Of a stretch of DNA of 40,340 bases, positions 27,201-35,015 are shown piece by piece (positions within the stretch are counted from its first letter, which is position 1; each line of letters begins with the position of its first letter). The DNA is from a virus, in IMG/VR virus record IMGVR_UViG_3300034166_001004, positions 1 to 40,340 of that record; one strand, 5' to 3'. A program made the translations under genes and the position numbers. The notes beneath the pieces are model-generated. The model did not search any database. It was not told where the DNA came from and saw only the letters and a list, made by a program, of their open reading frames with translations.

Positions 27201-30200
27201 ACGACGGTGCCAGTGCCGAGCAGTCCGTTGAGGATGTTCTTGCGCGTCACGCCGAGTCCGGTCTCGCCCGCAACGCCGTTTTCGTAGTTGCTGAGAAGTT
27301 GCTTTAAGCCGGTCTCCACGGCGCGGAGGTCGTTGCCAAACTCGCCGAGCTGCTCGTTGTCGATAGCGCGGATCGCCGCGGCGCGAAACGAGTTGAGATC
27401 GATGACCTTGGCCAGCAGGTGGTTCTTGGTGGAGACCGCCCAGCCAAACGGCACCATCTCGCCGGTCTTGGCCTCGACGTTGCCGAGGTTCTTGATCTTG
27501 TAGCTTCCGGCCTCGCCGGTGCCGATGGCGTTGTAGCTGTAGAGGTAGCTGCGGCCTTCGGTGCGACCGGCCTCGAACTCGCGGGCCTTGCTGCGCAGCC
27601 ACTCCGGCACTTGGACAAAGTGGTCGAACTGCAGCGGAAGGGTAGGACCACCAACCTCGACGCGGCCGTTGCTCAATTTCCGCGCGCCCCATTCGTCGCT
27701 GTTCTCGTTGACGAACTTGGTGCGGTCGTTGATGGACTTGATGGTCGCCGCCCTGACCTTCTCTTGAGTGTCGAGCTGCTGCTGCGACTTCGGAACCCGC
27801 GTGCCGTCCGGCCGCTCGATGAACAGGTCGCTCTCGATAACTGTGCCGTTGCGGTTGCTGTAGGTGCGCGTGTGTGGGCTGCGCGCTGCATCCTGAGCCT
27901 TGCCGGTCGGCGTAATCGGCGTGCCGCGCTGTTTGACGGCGCCTTCCTTTTCCAGACCGACCAGATACCGGTCGAAGGTCTTGACGTAGTTGTTGACCGC
28001 CTTGCGCATCTCCGGTGTGTTGAAGAGCGGGTTCTCCACGAAGAGCCGGTTGGGTGTCTCCAGCCGTCCGTTGCCGCGCATCCGAGCGCCCATCGCCTCG
28101 AAGCCTGCGGAGGCGGCGCCAACCGCGCGACTCAGCGGGCCACTGGCACGAATGCCGGAAAGGTTGAGACCCTTGCCAAGCCCGCTGAATGTCTCCGCGG
28201 CAATCTCATCGCGCGCCCAGTCCCAAGAGATCTCGCCCTGCGCCAAGCGCTCTTGGTTCAGCATGTCGGCGCGCTCCTCGATGGCCTGCTTGCGCCAGTC
28301 GGTGTCGTTGGCCCAGCGTTCGCGGATAAACTCCTGCTTCAGCGCCTGCTCGGCCGCTTCGTCGCCACCGGCCGCGGCAATGCGCGTCACCTCATCGGGG
28401 CGCAACACGTTCAATTGGATGCCGGTCGTGCCGTCGCGCACCTCCTGCGTGAGATTCGCTGTGACGTATTCGCGTCCGCGGGCAGCGACTCCATCGGCGC
28501 CATACTGCTGGTCAACCATGGCGCGCATGCCGCGCTTCACCTCACCGCCGAGGATGTCGCTCTTGAGGATGGCGTGGCCGATCTCATGGCCAGCCACGTC
28601 GCCGGTCGCCATCTTGTCTAGGTTAACAAAGATACGCGGGCGCTGGCCCTTCTTGGCGTCAACATAGATGCCGCGCGTGCCGAGACCCATGGCTTCCTTG
28701 ACCGTGGTGTTGATCTCGTAGTCCGTAGCGCGCAGGGGAATAAAGTCCGCCTTGGGCGAGATGACCGACTGCATGCGAGCCATGTTGACCAGTTTGTCGT
28801 GCGGCATCATGTTGGCCATCGATGTGGCGTCGCCGCCGGAGATCTCTGCGTCGGCCAGCATCTTGGCTACCAATGCGTCGTCGAACTCCGACATGCGGCG
28901 CATCTTGCCGCCGATCACACCGGCACCGGCGCCGACAGTCATGATCGCGCCAAGGATCTCCGGCTGGCGCTCTTCGGGCGCAATGGCTGCCAGCGGCACA
29001 GCGATAGGCGCCGTCGCCACCGCTCCGCTCACTGCGTCGTCGGCCGCGCGGAAGACCTGCGTGGCGCCCAGCTTGTCGAGCGTTGCGGCCGACCGGCGGG
29101 CGATGGGCGAAAGTCCCTGCGTCTCGCTGACGCGGCGCAGCGTGCTGTCCGCGGAGGTGAAAAAGCCGTCGTAGGCGCGGCGGTAGCGCTCAGGGATAGG
29201 AGCGCTGCGCAGCTTGCTTGCGGCTTCAACGCGCGATGCGCCGACACCTCCGATGCCGATTTCGCGGGCGAGGATGCTGCCGGTTTCAAGCCCTCGCTCC
29301 GCGCGTCGCAACAGCTTGCCACTGCCTTTAAGCGTGGCCATGGCTGCTGCCGCTTTCCACGATACAGCGCTGAGTGCCGCGGCCTGTCCGGCTTCTCCGA
29401 TGCCGGTTGCGCCCTCGACGCGGTCCACGATGCCGGAGTAAAGGTTCTCCGCTTTCTGTGCAGCTCCACCGGCAACCTTGCCTCCAAGTTTAAGCGGCTT
29501 GCCTGCCAAGCTGCTAACGCGGCGTAAAACCTTCAGTTTGTTTATAGCGCCAAGACCGGCCGGAATAAATGGATTGAGCGGATCGAAAACAATCGCGCTG
29601 CCAAGCACTAGACCCTCGTTGAGCTTCGACTCATCGATGCCCATCTCCGCGCGGCCGTCCGGCAGCGTGCCGATGTTGGTCTCAGTGACGTTCGCCGCCT
29701 GTTGCTGGAACGAGCGGTCGCGGATGAAGCGCTGGTATTGCGTGTCCTCGTCTTCGTTGAGATCCTGCGGTGTCTTCTCGTAAAGTCCCTGAGCCTTGGC
29801 CTGATTGATAGACTCTTCGAGAATGGCCTCATCCTGCTGCGGGTTGCCGGTGAAGCGGTTCTCCGCGGCCAGACGTTGGCGCACCTGATCGTTCATCGCG
29901 CGATTGCGCTGCAGCTCGCGCTGGTTGTCGTCGTAGACATCGTTAGCCCAAGACCACAGCTCGGCGGTGCTGATGCTGGCTTGGCGCATGCCCTCCGCGG
30001 AAGAATTGACCCACTCGTCGTAGGCTTTTGTGCCGCGGGTTACAAAGTCAAAGGGCGCATAGGCGGTCGCCGCCGCCGCTTGAACAAGACCACCGGCAAT
30101 AGCCTGACCGGCCTCGAAGAACTTGCCGACCTTGTCGTCGCGCCGCTGACGCAGCTCGCTGTAGCGCTTCCACTCGTCCTTGGTGGGAATGTAGGAGATG

Positions 30201-30529
30201 TCGCCGACCCGCTCGTAGTCCGCTTGGTCTACCTCCGCGGCGGAAAGCACCTTCTTGGGAGCAGGAACTTGAGGGCCGACCGAGCGGTCAGGGCGAGCGC
30301 CCATAGCGCGGCCAAAAGACGTCTCAGCCGCCACACTGTTCTGCGCCTCTGCAGCGTCAGTCTGCTCGGCTGTCAGCATGGCGGGAGCATCCTGACGCGC
30401 CGCCTCGCGGTTAACGCGGTAGGTGAGGACGTCTTCTTTTTGCGGAATTACGGCGCTCCAATTGACCGGCTTCTGCTGCTGCCGATCAATCTCAGCGACC
30501 TGTTCCGCCGTAAGTGTTTTTGGCGGCAT
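24260..30529 (-). CDS. Giant internal virion / polyvalent protein (2089 aa)
   Basis: 2089 aa, the largest gene. The N-terminus starts MPPKTLTAEQVAEIDRQQQK and is helical and Gln/Ala-rich. An HExxH metalloprotease motif (HEIGHAIL, about residues 641-648) has a possible third ligand further on (WARDEIAAETF). Linkers of the RGQALPD/RGSAMPD type occur at about residues 1221, 1414 and 1563, separating cassettes. The C-terminal half is basic in the middle (KSATIKADKLKERLKSSDSKDKVS) and ends with a folded segment (IKGFNVDHVLPETADF...). Such proteins are packed in the capsid and ejected with the DNA in short-tailed phages; toxic or processing domains are common. Function of the parts is inferred. GC content is lower in the inserted cassettes. 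Confidence 0.85.
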   Translation of the reverse strand: MPPKTLTAEQVAEIDRQQQKPVNWSAVIPQKEDVLTYRVNREAARQDAPAMLTAEQTDAAEAQNSVAAETSFGRAMGARPDRSVGPQVPAPKKVLSAAEVDQADYERVGDISYIPTKDEWKRYSELRQRRDDKVGKFFEAGQAIAGGLVQAAAATAYAPFDFVTRGTKAYDEWVNSSAEGMRQASISTAELWSWANDVYDDNQRELQRNRAMNDQVRQRLAAENRFTGNPQQDEAILEESINQAKAQGLYEKTPQDLNEDEDTQYQRFIRDRSFQQQAANVTETNIGTLPDGRAEMGIDESKLNEGLVLGSAIVFDPLNPFIPAGLGAINKLKVLRRVSSLAGKPLKLGGKVAGGAAQKAENLYSGIVDRVEGATGIGEAGQAAALSAVSWKAAAAMATLKGSGKLLRRAERGLETGSILAREIGIGGVGASRVEAASKLRSAPIPERYRRAYDGFFTSADSTLRRVSETQGLSPIARRSAATLDKLGATQVFRAADDAVSGAVATAPIAVPLAAIAPEERQPEILGAIMTVGAGAGVIGGKMRRMSEFDDALVAKMLADAEISGGDATSMANMMPHDKLVNMARMQSVISPKADFIPLRATDYEINTTVKEAMGLGTRGIYVDAKKGQRPRIFVNLDKMATGDVAGHEIGHAILKSDILGGEVKRGMRAMVDQQYGADGVAARGREYVTANLTQEVRDGTTGIQLNVLRPDEVTRIAAAGGDEAAEQALKQEFIRERWANDTDWRKQAIEERADMLNQERLAQGEISWDWARDEIAAETFSGLGKGLNLSGIRASGPLSRAVGAASAGFEAMGARMRGNGRLETPNRLFVENPLFNTPEMRKAVNNYVKTFDRYLVGLEKEGAVKQRGTPITPTGKAQDAARSPHTRTYSNRNGTVIESDLFIERPDGTRVPKSQQQLDTQEKVRAATIKSINDRTKFVNENSDEWGARKLSNGRVEVGGPTLPLQFDHFVQVPEWLRSKAREFEAGRTEGRSYLYSYNAIGTGEAGSYKIKNLGNVEAKTGEMVPFGWAVSTKNHLLAKVIDLNSFRAAAIRAIDNEQLGEFGNDLRAVETGLKQLLSNYENGVAGETGLGVTRKNILNGLLGTGTVVQKASNPVWHTLNNQGSVRTFRFDRLNYADPHGTGYFPHYNKININALPDDAGRMSLDQYGQFDADRKAAWMNKEAVKRGFSNATNWQNADAQGFQAADGQYRQQFPAGGAAQRGSAMPDVAVVPERFTGSGDEAGRRSRFVPPPAFFNRFAIESYERGGKFFDASTGDDLTGKTFSSGFIDVSTGKPRLFVDSPSSDIGIGNTYRTNLFKQRAGWKWISDNAPETSTIVSVEGGGRHVYSLRSDFGGGVALARYSDKASEPRLRPTAKGDLVLGQEVGRISIRGKEHPVYDSVRVQSRAPSGQGARGQALPDNEGANLGQRRAKAGGEYGENGEWYEGGKFIANTDTPKGQAVRRLKTGKREIAPYVWTVQPSPDHLAIYPTLSGVEIFNRGTGRFEFNSNLRSYFASPEAVMERRARIDAYNSGKRWFTNNEDGIKFFEDTSSGRPEGGARTRGQALPDTDGSQQTGYDNTYLKQALAQGSGGMVKLTRPIKPNEALPLLSQVPQITERASKDSFTFDRPALVEFYTNQGQPVAFKWDPDVLVRPQFKDIATEHAGKPIQLAMADRQQAVGGDMGGVMHTYLKSLREVPIQDPLTGRELIPVWANNEWKPAKAMKGKAARGAKDLLVYLMGETAHGSNLRTVRRISNEIDNAPLAAKEKDVFLIIANKGVKQARSREYQAAIKSATIKADKLKERLKSSDSKDKVSINKQLSRVTRSIDDARAKLPKYKISPEEEEFAAVVTTYRNAGTRYRNGTGTLEAFQMREEEFFKYLDGFKRVKVEEKQPNGKTREVYKYKPSGAFKKLESSIHGKHLIKLDNTFDGRKAAVEALLGLNIKGFNVDHVLPETADFQGGRINHIVSSVELSTNPDLGAVYLGDDPQQAKFMTPLEADAAKKIKASNKYVVHEAYSWVMLGPKDGNHFLNSSPKTNEDYFPWFRQRFADTKADPVKRDNILTASDTSLVNTMRDQTLFPLVMPAK

Positions 30530-30535
30530 GTCGTA

Positions 30536-31486
30536 CTATTCGATAAGTCGGGCGGTTCCGTCCGGCAGGCGCTCGTAGGTTGCGCCGTCGTAGACGAATG
30601 TGTTGCGAGCTGGCGCTGCGGCGGTTTTTGCACCGCCCTGAGCCTGATCGCCGCTCGGCAGCTCAAAGTTACCCTCAGCAATCGGCCTAAACTTTTCCCG
30701 AAGCTGCTTTGAGTAATCTTTCCACACGCCGGTCGGCTCTTTGATTTCGGGGAACATCTCGGTAAAGAACCGGCGGTCGGAATCACTAAGCGGTCCCTTG
30801 AATGCGGGCAAAACGTCAATGACGCTGCGCTTGGTTTGCACCTCAAGTGCCTTGCGCTCGGCAAATTGGTCGGGGTCGCTAAACGGCATTCCACTGCCAT
30901 CAAACCTCTGCTCAACGTCTTTCCACGGTCCCACCAACCCTTCGGCAACAGCTTTGTCGATACGGTCGGCTGCATCAAGCATGATCTGAGCCGTTCGCAT
31001 CGTGTCGCGCCGCTCGTTGAGCTTGGCCGTCTGTTTTTCACTAAGCTCCTGCTCGGCGAGCCTGTTTTGCGGCATGCTCAACTTGTCCTGCATCTGGTAA
31101 TACTGCTGCGCCGTCTCCGCTGCCCACTTCGGGCTAATTTGCATGCCGTAGCTACGGTCGTACACATGCTTCAGCGCGGGATCGAGTGCGTCGTACATGG
31201 CGTTGAACTCCTCATCCGATGCGGCGTTGTTGAGCTGCTGGATAAATCCGAGATCCATGAACGCGCCGGTAGGCCGGAGGTTCGGCTCCGCGCGGCGCAC
31301 TTCTGGTTCAGCGGCGACGTCGTTGACCACATCCTGCGGCGCCATGCCGGATGCCATTGCATCCTCCTCGGTCATGTTGACACCGTTCATGGCGTTGAGC
31401 TGATCCAACGTCATACCGTTGTCCATGGCCGGAAGCGGCTCTTCGTCCGGCGTGTAGGGTGGTTGGGTGTTGCGGCGCGGAGGCAT
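30536..31486 (-). CDS. Internal virion / ejection protein (316 aa)
   Basis: About 316 aa from ATG at 31486 (MPPRRNTQPPYTPDEEPLPA), 4 bp after the upstream stop; a longer start at 31534 would overlap that gene. It has an N-terminal Pro-rich segment. Large helical charged stretches follow (EQELSEKQTAKLNERRDTMRTAQIM and EVQTKRSVIDVLPAFKGPLSDSDRRFFTEMF), and it ends TYERLPDGTARLIE. It lies between two other internal-type proteins and just upstream of the giant gene, as ejection proteins do. No enzyme motif is seen. Confidence 0.65.
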   Translation of the reverse strand: MPPRRNTQPPYTPDEEPLPAMDNGMTLDQLNAMNGVNMTEEDAMASGMAPQDVVNDVAAEPEVRRAEPNLRPTGAFMDLGFIQQLNNAASDEEFNAMYDALDPALKHVYDRSYGMQISPKWAAETAQQYYQMQDKLSMPQNRLAEQELSEKQTAKLNERRDTMRTAQIMLDAADRIDKAVAEGLVGPWKDVEQRFDGSGMPFSDPDQFAERKALEVQTKRSVIDVLPAFKGPLSDSDRRFFTEMFPEIKEPTGVWKDYSKQLREKFRPIAEGNFELPSGDQAQGGAKTAAAPARNTFVYDGATYERLPDGTARLIE

Positions 31487-31490
31487 ATTG

Positions 31491-32117
31491 TTAGCGGGTG
31501 CGGCGACGAGTTGCGCCGCCGATGCTGCTTCCACCTTCGTTAATCACGTCCTGCTGGTTGCCAACCAAGGCGCGAACTTGAGGAGAGTTCGCCGCCTGCG
31601 CATTCTCCCGAATCCCAGCACTCCGATTGGCCATATACATATTACTAATCTGCCCAAGCGAAGAAAACAGCGTGCTACCGAATCGCGCCTTGTCGCGGTC
31701 AGACTCAAGGCTTTTCCACTGTTCCATTATGGCGTCGCCGTCCTCGCCAAAGGCCGGTGCCACCACCTTCATCAAGTTGCCGTAGATCTTGGAATCGCTC
31801 TTGTCCTGCTCCTTTTGCGCGTAGGCGCCAATGATGGTGTCAAGGATTCCACCGCCACCACCACCACCACCGCCACCCATGCCGCCCGCCATCGCAGCAC
31901 CCGCAGGCCCGCCCATGGCGAAGCCCACCGCCGTCTTGGCGACATCGCCGACCAAACCGGCGCCATCGAGGATCGCTTGATGCCTGCGTTGCGCCCTGAT
32001 GAGGTCCGCCTCGGCCTGTGCCATGATGCCTTGAGCGTCATAGCCAGCCGACCGCTGCATGTTGTCGCTGTAGATTTGCCCAGCGGTGTTTCGTGTTGGA
32101 GGATTGTATGCTAACAT
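31491..32117 (-). CDS. Internal virion protein with G10 tract (208 aa)
   Basis: 208 aa from ATG at 32117 (MLAYNPPTRNTAGQIYSDNM). The Ala/Gly-rich hydrophobic stretch GLVGDVAKTAVGFAMGGPAGAAMAGGM is followed by a run of ten glycines encoded by a CCACC-type microsatellite, then an acidic and helical region. The layout suggests a membrane-interacting ejection protein. No family name is certain. Confidence 0.65.
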   Translation of the reverse strand: MLAYNPPTRNTAGQIYSDNMQRSAGYDAQGIMAQAEADLIRAQRRHQAILDGAGLVGDVAKTAVGFAMGGPAGAAMAGGMGGGGGGGGGGILDTIIGAYAQKEQDKSDSKIYGNLMKVVAPAFGEDGDAIMEQWKSLESDRDKARFGSTLFSSLGQISNMYMANRSAGIRENAQAANSPQVRALVGNQQDVINEGGSSIGGATRRRTR

Positions 32118-32136
32118 AGTTTTGTTTTTTTGTGTG

Positions 32137-33657
32137 TTAAGCTGCCTGTGCATTGGCCGCCAGTTCTTCCGCCAGAGCCGCGCCGATGACCTTGGGATTG
32201 ATCGCCAGCCGCTTCTTGCCGTTGTGGCTAAACTCTTTCACCGCCTCCGGCAGCACCTTCTGCACGTCTTGGGCCATAAAGCCCTTACGCTTCTTCTTGT
32301 CGCCCTTGTAGCGGAACTCGTAAGCCGTCAGACCCAGCACGCTACCGGCTTTTCCCAGCGGCTTGATGTCGGTCTTTAGGCGCTTGTCGCTCCATTTAAA
32401 TGGGTTCATATTAAAGCCGCCAAAGATATTTCCAACTGCGCCCAGAGCCGTCTCATACCACTTCGGCTGCGCCGACCTCGCCGCCGCCGCCGAGATGTTG
32501 GCGGCGTCACGCTGCGAATTAGCTGCCTGTGCGCCCGTCTGCGCGGCCGTGGCGTTATTGATCCATGAATTGTAAAGATCCATATTCATGTTGGTGTTGA
32601 ATCCGTAGGTGTTCGCGCCCAAGTCAAGCATGTTGGCGAAGTTTTGACCGACTGCATCCGTGGCTGTCCCTGCGGCAAATTGCCCCATATTGAGTCCCGC
32701 CTGAACGGAGCGGGCAAATGGATCAATGTCCATCATGCGACCGGCTCCCGCGAAGTTCATTTCGCCAGCCTGTCCTCGCAGTGCTCCGGCGTTTTGTAGG
32801 AACGTCCCTCCAAGTCCGAGCAGGTTGCCCGCTTGGCCCATGCGGTTGAGCTGATTGGTGTTAAACGCATTGGCCGCGTCCGTCATAAACCCGCGATTCT
32901 GCGCGAGCTGCTGCTGATTGGCCGCTTGGTTGGCTATTCCGGCACGCAAACGCGAATCTTGGTTGTTGAACTGGCGCGTCAGGTCTTGCGCCTGCACGCC
33001 GCTGGCAAATGCGTTGTCCTCTGCTTGGCGGGCGCGCGTGAAGCGGTCGCGGTTAAGTAACTCAGCGGCCACACCGGCGCTGCCGGTGGCCATTCCTCGC
33101 GCTGCCATGCCAGATCGAGCCGCTTGCGTGGCATCCCGCGACTCTTCTGCCGACAGTCGGCCGCCACTTTGGGATCGTTGTAGCGCTTGCTGCATGAGCG
33201 ACCCGCCGAGCTGGCCCGCGCCGACACCCTGCACGCCCACTTGATCCGCTCTTGCGCCCATGGCGCCTTGGCCCGCTGCAAATATCTGGTTTTCCAGCGC
33301 ATTTGGCCCTGACGTGTAATCTTGCCATGCGCGGTCGGTCATTAACCCTGACATCCCGCCGAACCTGTCGGCGAGTCCCGATGTCAAAATGGCTTGGCCT
33401 AGCCCGCGAGCCGTAGCTCCTTCCGCCTCTCGCGTGTAGGCGTTATTCGCTCCAGAAAAGCCGCCTTGGATTTGACCGATGCCGTCAAGCTGCTGACCTC
33501 GCAGCCCTCCGGCCATCCACGCAGCGTCTCCCGCCAACTCCCCTGTTACGCGCCGAGAATCCGCAATGCCATAATTAGCCAACGCATCTGCGCCAAGCTG
33601 TGTCGGAGCTGTCGGTCTTGCTCCTAAGTAGTCTCTGATAAATTGTGCTGCGTCCAT
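32137..33657 (-). CDS. Virion protein with C-terminal S74 chaperone domain (506 aa)
   Basis: A 506-aa protein starting MDAAQFIRDYLGARPTAPTQ. The first about 400 residues are Ala/Gln/Asn/Gly-rich and helical, like internal or injection proteins (for example MQQALQRSQSGGRLSAEESRDATQAARSG). Residues about 422-495 match the S74 intramolecular chaperone fold: SDKRLKTDIKPLGKAGSVLGLTAYEFRYKG, KGFMAQDVQKVLPEAV and later helices. S74 domains normally trimerise and cut themselves from fibres, and the QDV/AQEL helix is visible. The combination on an internal-type protein is unusual and could mean a trimeric needle or adsorption apparatus part. Confidence 0.7.
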   Translation of the reverse strand: MDAAQFIRDYLGARPTAPTQLGADALANYGIADSRRVTGELAGDAAWMAGGLRGQQLDGIGQIQGGFSGANNAYTREAEGATARGLGQAILTSGLADRFGGMSGLMTDRAWQDYTSGPNALENQIFAAGQGAMGARADQVGVQGVGAGQLGGSLMQQALQRSQSGGRLSAEESRDATQAARSGMAARGMATGSAGVAAELLNRDRFTRARQAEDNAFASGVQAQDLTRQFNNQDSRLRAGIANQAANQQQLAQNRGFMTDAANAFNTNQLNRMGQAGNLLGLGGTFLQNAGALRGQAGEMNFAGAGRMMDIDPFARSVQAGLNMGQFAAGTATDAVGQNFANMLDLGANTYGFNTNMNMDLYNSWINNATAAQTGAQAANSQRDAANISAAAARSAQPKWYETALGAVGNIFGGFNMNPFKWSDKRLKTDIKPLGKAGSVLGLTAYEFRYKGDKKKRKGFMAQDVQKVLPEAVKEFSHNGKKRLAINPKVIGAALAEELAANAQAA

Positions 33658-33659
33658 AA

Positions 33660-33824
33660 TTATTGTCCTTCCTTTGTTTGTTCCAAAATCTCCTTCGGCA
33701 CGGCAACTTCAATAGCCGCCATGAGGTCGTTAAGTTTCCCTGCGGCAAATTCCATGAGCATCCGGTTCCCGCTCACGCGAGCGGAAGCGTAGGCTTCGAT
33801 GAGTTCGGCAAGTTGTTGTTTCAT
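33660..33824 (-). CDS. Small hypothetical protein (54 aa)
   Basis: 54 aa starting MKQQLAELIEAYASARVSGN. It is a helical protein with a C-terminal KEILEQTKEGQ. It lies between the S74 fibre and the next S74-bearing protein, 2 bases from each, which is the spacing of coupled structural genes. It may be a chaperone or accessory; there is no family. Confidence 0.55.
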   Translation of the reverse strand: MKQQLAELIEAYASARVSGNRMLMEFAAGKLNDLMAAIEVAVPKEILEQTKEGQ

Positions 33825-33825
33825 G

Positions 33826-35010
33826 TTAGGCGGCTTCTAAGGTTTCCACTTTGGCGGCGAGTTCCTGCACTGCCTTAACGAGTATGGGCACCAGCACGCT
33901 GTATTTGATCGACTTCAGACCGTCTTGGTCCTCGGAAATGAGCTTCGGCCAAACCGCTTCCAGCTCTTGTGCGACCATGCCAATTTGTTTGTTATCGGGG
34001 TCGCCGATGCGATTGAAGTTGACGACGCGGACCTGCTTCAGCGCTGCGAGCTTCGGCGTAGCGTCTTCGATGTTTTCTTTGATTGAGACATCGGACAGCG
34101 CACCGTAGCTGTTGTTGAAATTGAGGGCATTGCCATCCGCCTGCACTCGGAACACGTTGCGGTTGGTTGCGACCCAGTCGGAATGGTAGTCAATAATGCC
34201 GCTCGCGGCCAATGTGGCGTTGCTATAAAACACATGGTATCCGGTGCTCGTCCACGATGCGCCGCCAACCGTTGTGCTGGTGCTGACTCCGGTTGAGTTA
34301 AATGACACGTCGCCGGTAGAGTTGACGCGAAGGCGCTCGTTTCCAGAGGTTTCTATGGTCACCGTATCCGCCGCAGGAAACCGAACAGCCGTATTCGTGT
34401 CGCCGCTGTGAATGATTTTGTCGGCTATCGTAACGTCTCCGGTAAGACTAATGCCGCCAGATGAACCATCCATGACGATTGCATCGAAGACAGCTCCGAC
34501 AGTGCTTGATGGCAGCAACGCCAAATCGGTGGAGCCATCTGACTGCTTGCGCGCTTGGATCGCTGCGGCCGTGGTGTCAGCACCAAGACCGAAATCAATA
34601 AAGCATCCGGCGCTGGTGCCGGTGTTGTCGTTGTGGATTCTTAGTCCGGCGCCGTAGCTGCTTGAGTCTCCAAGAACAAGCGGCATGGTGAACCCAGTGC
34701 CGTCTCCAATTTGCAAAAGCTGACTTGGGCTGGTTGATCCGATTCCTAAATTGCCGCCAGCGGCGATTCGCATGCGCTCAATGTTGTTTGTCCCAAAAGA
34801 CAGCGCAAAGTTGCCGGTGTTGGTGATCGAGCGGTTGGCCGTGGTGACGGTGATGTCTTGCGCGCCGAAGGCTGGAGCAACCTTGGTTCCAGCAATGGCC
34901 GCCGTGGCGCTGACATCGGCGTTGACGATCTCGCTGACGGTGCGGGCGGAATTCAACTTAGTCGGGGTCACGGTATCCCCAGAGGCGAATGTGTAATTAT
35001 AGGAGGCCAT
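33826..35010 (-). CDS. Tail spike/fibre with S74 chaperone domain (394 aa)
   Basis: A 394-aa protein starting MASYNYTFASGDTVTPTKLN. The body is beta-rich and Asn/Thr/Gly-rich with repeats of the GNLGIGSTSPSQLLQIGDGTGF and GDVSFNSTGVSTST kind. The C-terminus (about 303-394) is an S74 intramolecular chaperone: LSDVSIKENIEDATPKLAAL, IGMVAQELEAVWPKLISED and SIKYSVLVPILVKAVQELAAKV. This domain folds the trimer and is cleaved off in known cases. Likely a receptor-binding fibre or spike, separate from the 517-aa one. Confidence 0.8.
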   Translation of the reverse strand: MASYNYTFASGDTVTPTKLNSARTVSEIVNADVSATAAIAGTKVAPAFGAQDITVTTANRSITNTGNFALSFGTNNIERMRIAAGGNLGIGSTSPSQLLQIGDGTGFTMPLVLGDSSSYGAGLRIHNDNTGTSAGCFIDFGLGADTTAAAIQARKQSDGSTDLALLPSSTVGAVFDAIVMDGSSGGISLTGDVTIADKIIHSGDTNTAVRFPAADTVTIETSGNERLRVNSTGDVSFNSTGVSTSTTVGGASWTSTGYHVFYSNATLAASGIIDYHSDWVATNRNVFRVQADGNALNFNNSYGALSDVSIKENIEDATPKLAALKQVRVVNFNRIGDPDNKQIGMVAQELEAVWPKLISEDQDGLKSIKYSVLVPILVKAVQELAAKVETLEAA

Positions 35011-35015
35011 AGTGG

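Noticed and set aside
27419-28621. Long plus-strand open frame antisense to the giant protein (400 codons)
   Set aside because: Same reason: an antisense shadow in a GC-rich gene, with a composition typical of such frames.
31850-31880. CCACC-type microsatellite as a regulatory repeat or CRISPR-like array
   Set aside because: It is in frame and simply encodes ten glycines in an internal virion protein. No spacers or conserved dyads are present, and no CRISPR array was seen anywhere.
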